Shown piece by piece: positions 40,624-48,830 of a stretch of 64,000 bases of DNA. The notes beneath the pieces are model-generated. The model saw nothing but the letters and a program-made list of their open reading frames with translations. It made no database searches and was not told the DNA's origin. Position numbers and translations under genes: made by a program. Origin of the DNA: an uncultured Bacilli bacterium (lineage in GTDB: Bacteria > Bacillota_I > Bacilli_A > RF39 > UBA660); the NCBI GenBank assembly GCA_934119955.1, contig CAKOSZ010000002.1, positions 1 through 64,000 of the forward strand, given 5' to 3'. The stretch's first letter is position 1; each line of letters opens with the position of its first letter.

Positions 40624-42198
40624 ATGAGAAATAATGAGAAAAAAATAAATAATAAAAAATTAGATGAATCATCAAGTTCTAAAACTATAAAAACAAAAAA
40701 AGAATTAACTAAACAAGAAAATATGGCGCCTAAAAAGAAGAATAGTAATATTAATAAAAAAGGTAATAATAGTTTAGATAATTCTAGTAAAAAGCAAAAA
40801 CAAGTTAAGAATAATTATAAGAAAAATGAAAGTATTAAAAAAAGTAGTAATTTAGATGATAACTATACAAATAATGATAATAAATTAAAAAGAAATTATC
40901 ATGAGAATAATAATTTTAAAACTAAGAAACAAGATAAGGTTACTAATAAGTCTAAAAAGAAAATAGTTTTAATTTTATTTATTATAATATTCTTGATATT
41001 TATTAGTTTAACAACTTATAATATTTTAACATTTATTAAATATAAAAGTATAGTAGTTAACAATAGTCCTAAAACTAGTAAAATAAATTATCTTGATTAT
41101 TATAGCACTAGTATTGTTACTTTAAATAAGAAAGTATTATATAAAAGAGAAAATGAAGAATTTGTTAAAAGTGGTGTAGTAAATTCTTCTATTTATTTAA
41201 GTTTAGAAGAAGATGAATTTAGTAAGGATGGTTATTTTAGAATAAAAAATACTTCTTACTATATAGATTACAAGAATATAAAAAAAGAAGAACTAAAAGA
41301 AGAAAAGACAACGTATTTAAATTATATTCCTTTTAATGAAAATGTTAAAGTTACTAATCCTAAGTTTTACTTAGATGAAAAAATAGTATTTTCGATACTT
41401 GGAGAGTATGAATATCAGGTTTTAGTTAAAGAAAAATCTTATTACGGAGTACTTGTTAATAATAAATTATATTATTTAAAAAAAGAAGATTGTTCTTTTT
41501 ATAAAAATAAAAATACGAATTTAAAAGCAACAAATGGAGTTGCGGTTTTAGTATACCATTATACGTATGATTCTAATAGTGCTGAGGATAAAAAAGGTTG
41601 TCCTAGTATTATTTGTTTATCTGATAAACAGTTTGATAGTCACATGAAATTTATTAAAGATAATAATTTTTATACAGCAACTCTTAATGATTTAGAAATG
41701 TTTATAGATGGTAAAATAAGACTTCCTGAGCATACGGTTGTAATTACTGTTGATGATGGTGCTTATGTACCTAAAACAATAGAAATTTTAGAAAAATATG
41801 ATCTACATGCAACTTTGTTTTTAATTGGCGAATTTAAAAGAATTACAGGCTTTGATTATAATTCACCTAATTTAGAAATACATTCACATACTGATAATTT
41901 GCATTATACAGGAGCATGTCCTGGTGGACAAGGCAGTCCGCTTAAATGCTTAGCCAAAGATAAAATCCTAGCCGATTTAAAAAAGTCAAGAGAAAGTTTA
42001 AATAACACACCTTATTTTTGTTATCCTTTCTTTGAATATAATGATTATGCAATTAGTTTATTAAAAGAAGCAGGGTTTAGAATGGCATTTGCTGGGCATA
42101 GAATGAAAGTTAGAGTAGGTGCTAATAAATATAAATTACCAAGATATGGTATTATTAATACAACTTCAACTAGTGATTTGAAAAATATAATATATTAA
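40624..42198 (+). CDS. Membrane-anchored polysaccharide deacetylase
   Basis: Polysaccharide deacetylases remove acetyl groups from N-acetyl sugars in peptidoglycan or other surface glycans. The 524-residue protein has a long Lys/Asn/Ser-rich, probably disordered cytoplasmic tail (1-115), one transmembrane helix (about 117-138), an extracytoplasmic region of about 170 residues and a NodB domain. The NodB motifs are VVITVDDGAY (metal-binding Asp pair), IHSHTDNLHY (His ligands) and CYPFFEYND. AGGAG precedes the ATG. It is a single gene. The very long basic tail is unusual and could bind nucleic acid or acidic lipids; that is speculation. Confidence 0.82.
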   Translation: MRNNEKKINNKKLDESSSSKTIKTKKELTKQENMAPKKKNSNINKKGNNSLDNSSKKQKQVKNNYKKNESIKKSSNLDDNYTNNDNKLKRNYHENNNFKTKKQDKVTNKSKKKIVLILFIIIFLIFISLTTYNILTFIKYKSIVVNNSPKTSKINYLDYYSTSIVTLNKKVLYKRENEEFVKSGVVNSSIYLSLEEDEFSKDGYFRIKNTSYYIDYKNIKKEELKEEKTTYLNYIPFNENVKVTNPKFYLDEKIVFSILGEYEYQVLVKEKSYYGVLVNNKLYYLKKEDCSFYKNKNTNLKATNGVAVLVYHYTYDSNSAEDKKGCPSIICLSDKQFDSHMKFIKDNNFYTATLNDLEMFIDGKIRLPEHTVVITVDDGAYVPKTIEILEKYDLHATLFLIGEFKRITGFDYNSPNLEIHSHTDNLHYTGACPGGQGSPLKCLAKDKILADLKKSRESLNNTPYFCYPFFEYNDYAISLLKEAGFRMAFAGHRMKVRVGANKYKLPRYGIINTTSTSDLKNIIY

Positions 42199-42443
42199 AA
42201 AAATCTTGGTTTTTTAATAAAATCAAGTATTAGTGAAATGAAAAGTTAAATTTCAGATTAAGTAAATAATTGCTAAATGCAAGACTAATTTGGTAGAAAA
42301 TAAAAAAAATACTACCATTTTTATTAAATATATGGTAATATATATACGAAATTTAGTAGTTCAAAGCACGAAAAAAAGTATACACTAATATTTAGTGCAT
42401 AACTAAGTTTCAGTTTTAGATATATTACTTGTATATCAATTTT

Positions 42444-42475
42444 AGATAGCTATGTTAGGTTTAGCTATCTTTTTT
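42444..42475 (+). terminator. Hairpin at the left end of the IS30 element
   Basis: AGATAGCTA (42444-42452) and TAGCTATCT (42462-42470) form a 9-bp stem, followed on the plus strand by six T residues. It overlaps the transposase stop codon and could stop transcription entering the transposase gene antisense from the left. Confidence 0.6.
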
Positions 42476-43687
42476 CTTATAATTAAATAATTCTTTTTTT
42501 AAAATAATATTTTTTTGTTCTATTTCAAATATATTAAAATAATCAATAAATTTTTTAGGGAAAGAAGGTATCATTAACTCATAAGGATTATAGCCAGAAA
42601 GTGAATCACGTTTAACGGAATTAATATGGTTAATCATAAGATTAATGTCGTCTTGATTATAATTGTTAAATGAAGTTCCTTTTGGTATAAATCTTCTAAT
42701 ATATTCGTGATTATTTTCAATTTTGCCTTTTTGCTCAGAATGACCAGGATCACAATAAAATAGTTTAGTTTTATAAACATGATAACCATTAAATTCTATA
42801 TCATCGGGTTTAGAAAATTCAATACCATTATCTGTAAGAATAATTGGAAAAATTTCATGAAATTTTTCATAACCTAAAATTTTTTTTAAATTCTTGAAAA
42901 AATTATTAACAGTATCCGCTTCTTTATTATCGATTTTAAAAGCAAGCATAAAGTTAGCTTGTCTCCATAAAAGAGTAAGTAAAAGAGATTCGCCTTTAAT
43001 ACCTTCAACAGTGTCCATTTCAATAATATTGATATTAAAATCATTATCATTATAATTTTTAACATAATCTCTAAAATCTTCATATGTTCTATTAATTTTA
43101 ATTTTAGTATCTTTTTTAGGTTTATTGATATTGCTTCTTTTTCTTTTTTTATATCTTACTTTTCTAGGTAGATCTAGATTAATAATATCTAAATAACCAT
43201 TTTCAACATAATTATATAAAGTTCTTTTACCAACAGGAAATTCATTTTTGTGATTTCTGATAATCATAGAAAAAGAATGTCCTTTTTTTATTTCATCAGA
43301 TACAATATCATTTAAATGTTTAAATTTAGTAGATGTAATATCAATACCTTGCCTAGATTCACTTCTTAGTTTTTCATATTTACCCTGAGCATCCTCAGCA
43401 TAATAATAGTATCTTGTTTTTCTACAACCTTTTCTTAAAGGACAAGCATTACAAACATAAGGTGGTTTTGAGGTTTTATCACATATTTTTTCTTTACCAT
43501 ACCAAGAAGTGCAATGTTCAATATTTCTATTTTTTAATATCTCATAAGAAATAGTTCTTGGAGATTTATTAATATCATTTGCAATTTTAGAAAATGTCCA
43601 ATTATTTTCAATACCTTTTTCTATTTTAATTCTTTTATTTAAATCAAGATGTTTTTGATATACATTACTAGTATTTTTCTTTTTCAA
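42461..43687 (-). CDS. IS30-family transposase
   Basis: The 408-residue protein has an N-terminal helix-turn-helix (about 15-60, ENNWTFSKIANDINKSPRTI), a cysteine cluster (CDKTSKPPYVCNACPLRKGC) and a second DNA-binding region. A DDE integrase core follows: EMDTVEG (first Asp), ILTDNGIEF (second Asp) and QKGKIENNHEYIRRFIPKG (Glu), the hallmark of IS30. All three acidic residues are present and the frame is intact, so it may be active. It is transcribed opposite to both neighbours. Confidence 0.92.
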   Translation of the reverse strand: MKKKNTSNVYQKHLDLNKRIKIEKGIENNWTFSKIANDINKSPRTISYEILKNRNIEHCTSWYGKEKICDKTSKPPYVCNACPLRKGCRKTRYYYYAEDAQGKYEKLRSESRQGIDITSTKFKHLNDIVSDEIKKGHSFSMIIRNHKNEFPVGKRTLYNYVENGYLDIINLDLPRKVRYKKRKRSNINKPKKDTKIKINRTYEDFRDYVKNYNDNDFNINIIEMDTVEGIKGESLLLTLLWRQANFMLAFKIDNKEADTVNNFFKNLKKILGYEKFHEIFPIILTDNGIEFSKPDDIEFNGYHVYKTKLFYCDPGHSEQKGKIENNHEYIRRFIPKGTSFNNYNQDDINLMINHINSVKRDSLSGYNPYELMIPSFPKKFIDYFNIFEIEQKNIILKKELFNYKKKDS

Positions 43688-43904
43688 AATATCACTCCTT
43701 TTACATAATACAAGTAATATATCAAGTGATATTATATATATAAATTGAAAAAGTACAAGACTGATAATTTATATAAAATTAATTTATAATAAAAATTATG
43801 ATTTTATGTGTAATTTATAGTGAAAGACTTAATTTCAGTTGTATATCTTCAAGCGCAATTTACTTTTTCATTTAACAAAATTAAGTATTTAAGTGTCTAA
43901 TAAT

Positions 43905-43932
43905 TTACAAGCATTTTTAAATATGTTAAAAT
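43905..43932 (+). promoter_or_regulatory. Promoter of the rml polysaccharide operon
   Basis: TTACAA (43905-43910), a 16-base spacer and TAAAAT (43927-43932) preceded by TGT (extended -10) lie just upstream of AGGAGG and the rmlA ATG. Ten or more closely spaced genes follow on the same strand. Confidence 0.55.
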
Positions 43933-43949
43933 ATATCCAGGAGGTATTT

Positions 43950-44864
43950 ATGAAAGGAATAGTACTAGCGGGAGGATCTGGAACAAGATTATATCCAATT
44001 ACTAAAATAATTAGTAAACAAATGTTACCAATTTATGATAAACCAATGATTTATTATCCTTTATCAGTTTTAATGCTAGCCGGTATTAGAGATATTTTAA
44101 TTATTTCAACAAGAGAAGATACACCTAAATTTGAAAAAATGCTTGGCGATGGGTCTAACTATGGAATTAACTTAACTTATAAGATTCAAGAAGAACCAAA
44201 AGGATTAGCCCAAGCATTTACCATTGGGGAAGATTTTATTCATGATGATACTGTTTGCATGATTTTGGGTGATAATATTTTTTATGGAAACGGATTACAA
44301 AAGAAATTACAAAATGCTATTAAAAATGCTGAAAAAGGAATAGCATCTGTGTTTGGTTATCATGTAAATGATCCGGAAAGATTTGGAGTTGTTGAATTTG
44401 ATAAGAAAGGGAAGGTTATTTCAATCGAAGAAAAACCAGAAAAACCAAAATCAAATTATGCAGCAACAGGTTTATATTTTTATGATAATCGAGTTATTGA
44501 ATATGCTAAGAATTTAAAACCATCTAAACGAGGAGAACTTGAAATAACTGATATAAATAGAATTTATTTAGACAAAGAAGAATTATCAGTAGAAGTTTTA
44601 GGTCGTGGTTATTCTTGGCTTGATACGGGAACATTTGATAGTTTAAATGAAGCATCTGATTTTGTTAGAACAGTTGAATTAAATGGCCAAATGATTGCTT
44701 GTCTTGAAGAAATTGCTTATTTAAAAGGTTGGATTGACAAGGAAATGGTACGTGAAATTGGCTTAGGTATGCAAAAAAATAGTTATGGTAAATATTTAAT
44801 TAATTTAGCCGACAAAGAAATAGATAAAGATCCAGCAAGAATTCTTTTGGAGCAAGAAAAATGA
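43950..44864 (+). CDS. rmlA: Glucose-1-phosphate thymidylyltransferase
   Basis: RmlA makes dTDP-glucose from dTTP and glucose-1-phosphate, the first step to dTDP-L-rhamnose. The 304-residue protein opens with the nucleotide-binding signature GIVLAGGSGTRLYPIT and has KQMLPIYDKPMIYYPLS, ILGDNIFYG and YSWLDTGTFDSL, all typical. The ATG at 43950 follows CAGGAGG; an ATG-like upstream extension to 43893 overlaps the promoter. It overlaps rmlC by 4 bases. Confidence 0.96.
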   Translation: MKGIVLAGGSGTRLYPITKIISKQMLPIYDKPMIYYPLSVLMLAGIRDILIISTREDTPKFEKMLGDGSNYGINLTYKIQEEPKGLAQAFTIGEDFIHDDTVCMILGDNIFYGNGLQKKLQNAIKNAEKGIASVFGYHVNDPERFGVVEFDKKGKVISIEEKPEKPKSNYAATGLYFYDNRVIEYAKNLKPSKRGELEITDINRIYLDKEELSVEVLGRGYSWLDTGTFDSLNEASDFVRTVELNGQMIACLEEIAYLKGWIDKEMVREIGLGMQKNSYGKYLINLADKEIDKDPARILLEQEK

Positions 44865-45421
44865 AAAAAATAGAAACAGGACTTGAAGATTGCTATATTT
44901 TAGAACCTAATCGTTTTGGCGATAATCGTGGTTATTTTTCCCCGGTTTATATAAATCAAGAATTAAGAGAATTAGGATTTGAAAATTTAGTTCAAATAAG
45001 TAGAAGCAAGAGTAGTAAAGGGGTTTTAAGAGGAATGCATTTTCAACATAATCCAAAATGTCAAGCAAAAATAGTTGAAGTTATTAAAGGAAGAGCACTT
45101 GATGTTGTAGTTGATTTAAGAAAAAACTCTAAAACTTATAAAAAATGGACTAGTGTTTTATTAACTGATGAAAATAATCGTCAATTATATGTACCACGAG
45201 GATTTGCTCATGGTTATTTAAGTTTAGAAGATGATACAGTTTTTCAATATTTTATTGATAATGATTATGCTCCTGATATGGAAGGTGGCATACCTTATAA
45301 TGATAAAAGTATTGGTATTGATTGGAATAAAATATTTGAAGAATATGATATAAGTGTACCTAATTTATCAGAAAAAGATACTAATAGATTAGAACTTACA
45401 GAGCAAAATATAGAATTTTAG
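44861..45421 (+). CDS. rmlC: dTDP-4-dehydrorhamnose 3,5-epimerase
   Basis: RmlC epimerises the 4-keto-6-deoxyglucose intermediate at C3 and C5. The 186-residue cupin protein shows FGDNRGYFSPVY, SRSKSSKGVLRGMHFQHNP with the catalytic His region, AKIVEVIKGRALDVVVDLR and VPRGFAHGYLSLED. Its length matches the family. It overlaps rmlA and is followed by rmlD after 8 bases. Confidence 0.96.
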   Translation: MKKIETGLEDCYILEPNRFGDNRGYFSPVYINQELRELGFENLVQISRSKSSKGVLRGMHFQHNPKCQAKIVEVIKGRALDVVVDLRKNSKTYKKWTSVLLTDENNRQLYVPRGFAHGYLSLEDDTVFQYFIDNDYAPDMEGGIPYNDKSIGIDWNKIFEEYDISVPNLSEKDTNRLELTEQNIEF

Positions 45422-45429
45422 GAGAATAT

Positions 45430-46281
45430 ATGAAAATATTTATAACAGGTGGAGCAGGGCAACTTGGCTATGATTTAATTAAAGAACTAACTAAAAGAGG
45501 CTTTAATGATTATCTTGCTCCAACAATAGATGAATTAGATATTACAAATTTAAGTGAATTAAAAAAAGTTATAACTGATTATAACCCGGATGTAATTTAT
45601 CATTTAGCAGCCTATACGGCAGTTGATAAAGCAGAGGAGAATAAAGAACTTTGTTATAAAATAAATGTTTCAGGAACTGAAAATATTTGTGAATGTGCAA
45701 GACTTACCAATAGTAAAGTAGTTTATATCAGTACTGATTATGTTTTCCAAGGTAATAAAGATGGTATATATGAAGTTTTAGATGAACCCAATCCTGTTAA
45801 CTACTATGGATATACTAAATATTTAGGTGAAGAATGCGTTAAAAAACTAAAAGATTATTTAATAGTTCGTATTTCTTGGGTATTTGGAATAAACGGGAAT
45901 AATTTTATTAAAACTATGTTAAGGCTAGCAAGTGAAAAAAAAGAGTTATCAGTTGTATCTGATCAAATAGGAAGTCCTACTTATACTAAGGACTTAGCAA
46001 GATTATTAGTCGACATGATAGAAACTAAAAAAACAGGAATTTATCATGCTACTAATGAAGGTTATACATCATGGTATGAATTCGCTAAATATATATTTGA
46101 TATAAGTAATATAAAAATAAAACTTAATGGTATTAAAACAAGTGAATATAAAACTCTTGCTAAAAGACCATTGAATTCAAGGTTATCAAAAGATAAATTA
46201 GATGAAGAAAATATTCTAAGACTTCCTAGTTGGCAAGATGCAACTAAGAGATTTTTAGAAGAGATGAAGGAGGAAAAATGA
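45430..46281 (+). CDS. rmlD: dTDP-4-dehydrorhamnose reductase
   Basis: RmlD carries out the final NADPH-dependent reduction to dTDP-L-rhamnose. The 283-residue short-chain dehydrogenase has the Rossmann motif ITGGAGQLGYDL (4-15), the catalytic YxxxK in YYGYTKYLGE (about 132-137 in YGYTK), STDYVFQG and RISWVFG. AGGAGAATAT precedes the ATG. It overlaps rmlB by 4 bases. Confidence 0.96.
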   Translation: MKIFITGGAGQLGYDLIKELTKRGFNDYLAPTIDELDITNLSELKKVITDYNPDVIYHLAAYTAVDKAEENKELCYKINVSGTENICECARLTNSKVVYISTDYVFQGNKDGIYEVLDEPNPVNYYGYTKYLGEECVKKLKDYLIVRISWVFGINGNNFIKTMLRLASEKKELSVVSDQIGSPTYTKDLARLLVDMIETKKTGIYHATNEGYTSWYEFAKYIFDISNIKIKLNGIKTSEYKTLAKRPLNSRLSKDKLDEENILRLPSWQDATKRFLEEMKEEK

Positions 46282-47282
46282 AATATTTAGTAACCGGGGG
46301 AGCAGGATTTATTGGTAGTAATTTCTTACATTATATGACAAGTACTTATAGTGATGATATGTTCTATTGCATCGATGCTCTAACTTATGCAGGAAACTAT
46401 AATAATATTAAAAATTTAGAAGGAAAAAGTAATTTTAAATTTATTCATGGAGATATAACTGATAAAGAATTAATCGATAAATTATTTAATGAATATCATT
46501 TTGACTATGTAGTTAATTTTGCTGCTGAAAGTCATGTTGATAATTCTATTAAAAATCCAAGTATCTTTTTAACAACAAATATTTTAGGTACGCAAACTTT
46601 AATGGATGCTTGTAGAAAATATGGAATTAAAAGATATCATCAAGTATCAACTGATGAAGTTTATGGAGATTTACCACTTGATAGACCAGATTTATTATTT
46701 AAAGAAACTAATCCAATTAAAGCATCTAGTCCTTATTCAGCAAGTAAAGCCGGAGCAGATTTATTAGTTTTAGCATATCATAGAACTTTTAAATTACCTG
46801 TAACAATTTCAAGATGTTCTAATAACTATGGTCCTTATCAATTCCCAGAAAAATTAATTCCGGTTGTAATTAGTAAGGCCCTTAATGATGAAAGTATTCC
46901 AGTATATGGAAATGGTTTAAATGTTCGTGATTGGATTCATGTTCATGATCACAATGTTGGAGTTGATATGATTATTAAAAATGGACGTGACGGGGAAGTG
47001 TATAACCTTGGAGGTCATTCTGAAAAAACAAATTTAGAAGTTGTTAAAACTATTTTACATGAACTTGGTAAACCAGAAAGTTTAATAACTTATGTAACTG
47101 ATAGACCAGGTCATGATTTAAGATATGCAATCGATTCAACAAAAACAGAAGAAGAACTTGGTTGGAAGTTAACTTATGACTTTAATCAAGGTATTAAAGA
47201 TACAGTTAGATGGTATATTAATAATGAAGATTGGATTTTAGATATAAAGTCAGGTAATTATAAAAATGCTTATAAAGACTAA
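46278..47282 (+). CDS. rmlB: dTDP-glucose 4,6-dehydratase
   Basis: RmlB converts dTDP-glucose to the 4-keto-6-deoxy sugar with bound NAD. The 334-residue protein has the Rossmann motif VTGGAGFIGSNF, the STDEVYGDL strand with catalytic Asp-Glu, the YSASKAGAD motif (YxxxK), and RCSNNYGPYQFPEKLIP. Length is typical. With rmlA, rmlC and rmlD it completes the dTDP-L-rhamnose pathway, in order A-C-D-B. Confidence 0.97.
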   Translation: MKYLVTGGAGFIGSNFLHYMTSTYSDDMFYCIDALTYAGNYNNIKNLEGKSNFKFIHGDITDKELIDKLFNEYHFDYVVNFAAESHVDNSIKNPSIFLTTNILGTQTLMDACRKYGIKRYHQVSTDEVYGDLPLDRPDLLFKETNPIKASSPYSASKAGADLLVLAYHRTFKLPVTISRCSNNYGPYQFPEKLIPVVISKALNDESIPVYGNGLNVRDWIHVHDHNVGVDMIIKNGRDGEVYNLGGHSEKTNLEVVKTILHELGKPESLITYVTDRPGHDLRYAIDSTKTEEELGWKLTYDFNQGIKDTVRWYINNEDWILDIKSGNYKNAYKD

Positions 47283-47296
47283 AAAGGAAGTGAATC

Positions 47297-48034
47297 ATGA
47301 AAAATAGTTGTGTTGCTGTTGAAATTAACAATATGTCCAAAGATTTTATTATTTATGGAGATAAAGCTAATACTTTAAAAGAAAGAATTATAAGATTTTC
47401 TAATAATAAAAAAGAAGTTAGACATATTTTAAAAAATATAAATTTAAAAATTAACAAGGGAGAAACTGTTGCTTTAATTGGAGTAAATGGAAGCGGTAAA
47501 TCTACTCTTTTAAAATTAATTACAAAAATTATTTATCCAACATCTGGTTCAATTAAAGTTCATGGAAAACTTGCTTCACTTCTAGAACTTGGAGCAGGTT
47601 TTCATCCTGATTTTTCTGGAAGAGAAAATATTTATTTCAATGCTTCTATTTTTGGATTGACTAAAAAGGAAATAGATGCAAGACTAGATAAAATTATTGA
47701 ATTTTCTGAATTAGGAGATTTTATTGATACACCTGTTAGGACTTATTCATCAGGTATGTATATGCGTCTTGCTTTTTCTGTTGCAATAAATGTTGATGCT
47801 GATATTATTTTAATTGATGAAATACTCGCTGTTGGAGATCAAAGATTTCAAGAAAAATGTATGGATAAAATGTTGGAATTAAAAAAAATGGGTAAAACCA
47901 TGATATTTGTATCCCATTCAAAAGAAGCAGTAGAATTTTTGTGTGACCGAGCTGTTTGGTTAAATGATGGAGTAATTCAAAAAGATGGCAAAGCAAAAGA
48001 TGTATTGAAAGAATATATTAAAATATGTGGGTAG
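47297..48034 (+). CDS. Polysaccharide ABC exporter ATPase (Wzt/TagH/RgpD-like)
   Basis: This is the ATPase of a glycopolymer exporter that moves lipid-linked polysaccharide across the membrane. The 245-residue protein has Walker A GVNGSGKST (about 61-69), the Wzt/TagH hallmark LASLLELGAGFHPDFSGREN, signature YSSGMYMRLAFS and Walker B ILIDEILAVGD. It lacks the C-terminal carbohydrate-binding domain of long Wzt proteins. AGGAAGTG precedes the ATG, and the permease gene follows after 7 bases. Confidence 0.92.
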   Translation: MKNSCVAVEINNMSKDFIIYGDKANTLKERIIRFSNNKKEVRHILKNINLKINKGETVALIGVNGSGKSTLLKLITKIIYPTSGSIKVHGKLASLLELGAGFHPDFSGRENIYFNASIFGLTKKEIDARLDKIIEFSELGDFIDTPVRTYSSGMYMRLAFSVAINVDADIILIDEILAVGDQRFQEKCMDKMLELKKMGKTMIFVSHSKEAVEFLCDRAVWLNDGVIQKDGKAKDVLKEYIKICG

Positions 48035-48041
48035 GTGAAGT

Positions 48042-48815
48042 ATGAAAATATTTAAAAAATTATATAACTATCGAGAATTTTTAAAAACATCTATAAAAAA
48101 AGAATTTCGTGGTAAATACAAGAAATCTTTTTTAGGCGTTTTATGGAGCTTTTTAAATCCTTTATTTCAACTACTTATTTATGCTTTAGTATTTCCTTTT
48201 CTTTTAAAAAATAATGTTAGCAATTATACAATTTTTTTAATAGTTGCTCTTTTTCCGTGGAACTTTTTTAATTTAACAGTTATTCAAAGTGCTGCTTGTA
48301 TTGTTGCTAATGGAGGAATTATTAAAAAGGTATATTTTCCACGTGAAATACTTCCAATTTCAACAGCTACTAGTAATTTAATTAACTTTCTAATTTCTAG
48401 TTTGATAGTTTTTTCAGCTTTATTTATAAGTGGAATAGGTTTGACAAAAGCAGTTCTTGTTTTACCTCTCATTATTTTAATTCAGTATATATTACAACTT
48501 GGTTTATCTTTTATTTTATCAGCCATTACCGTTTATGTTCGTGATGTTGAATATTTAATTAATGTAATTATGATGCTAGCATTTTATCTAAGTCCAATTG
48601 TATATTCAACTGATATGATACCTAGTAAATATTTGCCGTTTTTTAAATTAAACCCTATGTTTCATATAATAGGTTATTACCGAGATATTTTGTATTATGG
48701 TAAAATTCCTGAAATGGGATCTGTTTTAATGCTGTTGTTTGCTTGTATTATAATATTAATGGTAGGATATTTAATATTCAGAAAATTTGAAAAAAGATTT
48801 GCTGAGGAATTATAG
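48042..48815 (+). CDS. Polysaccharide ABC exporter permease (Wzm/TagG/RgpC-like)
   Basis: This ABC-2 type membrane protein (257 residues) has six hydrophobic segments. It has the family opening REFLKTSIKKEFRGKYKKSF followed by LGVLWSFLNPLFQLLIYALV, and a central YVRDVEYLINVIMMLAFYLS region with SPIVYS. It pairs with the preceding ATPase to export a rhamnose-containing or teichoic-type polymer. AGGTGAAGT precedes the ATG. Confidence 0.92.
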   Translation: MKIFKKLYNYREFLKTSIKKEFRGKYKKSFLGVLWSFLNPLFQLLIYALVFPFLLKNNVSNYTIFLIVALFPWNFFNLTVIQSAACIVANGGIIKKVYFPREILPISTATSNLINFLISSLIVFSALFISGIGLTKAVLVLPLIILIQYILQLGLSFILSAITVYVRDVEYLINVIMMLAFYLSPIVYSTDMIPSKYLPFFKLNPMFHIIGYYRDILYYGKIPEMGSVLMLLFACIIILMVGYLIFRKFEKRFAEEL

Positions 48816-48830
48816 ATTGGAGAAATTAAA

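Larger units (their letters stand above)
42419..43723. mobile_element. IS30-family insertion sequence (boundaries tentative)
   Basis: A 16-bp perfect inverted repeat, GATATATTACTTGTAT at 42419-42434 and its complement at 43708-43723, brackets the transposase gene, giving an element of about 1.3 kb. This is a usual length for IS30-type elements. Flanking direct repeats of 2-3 bases could not be judged. The inverted repeat might extend or lie slightly inside the true ends. Confidence 0.6.
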
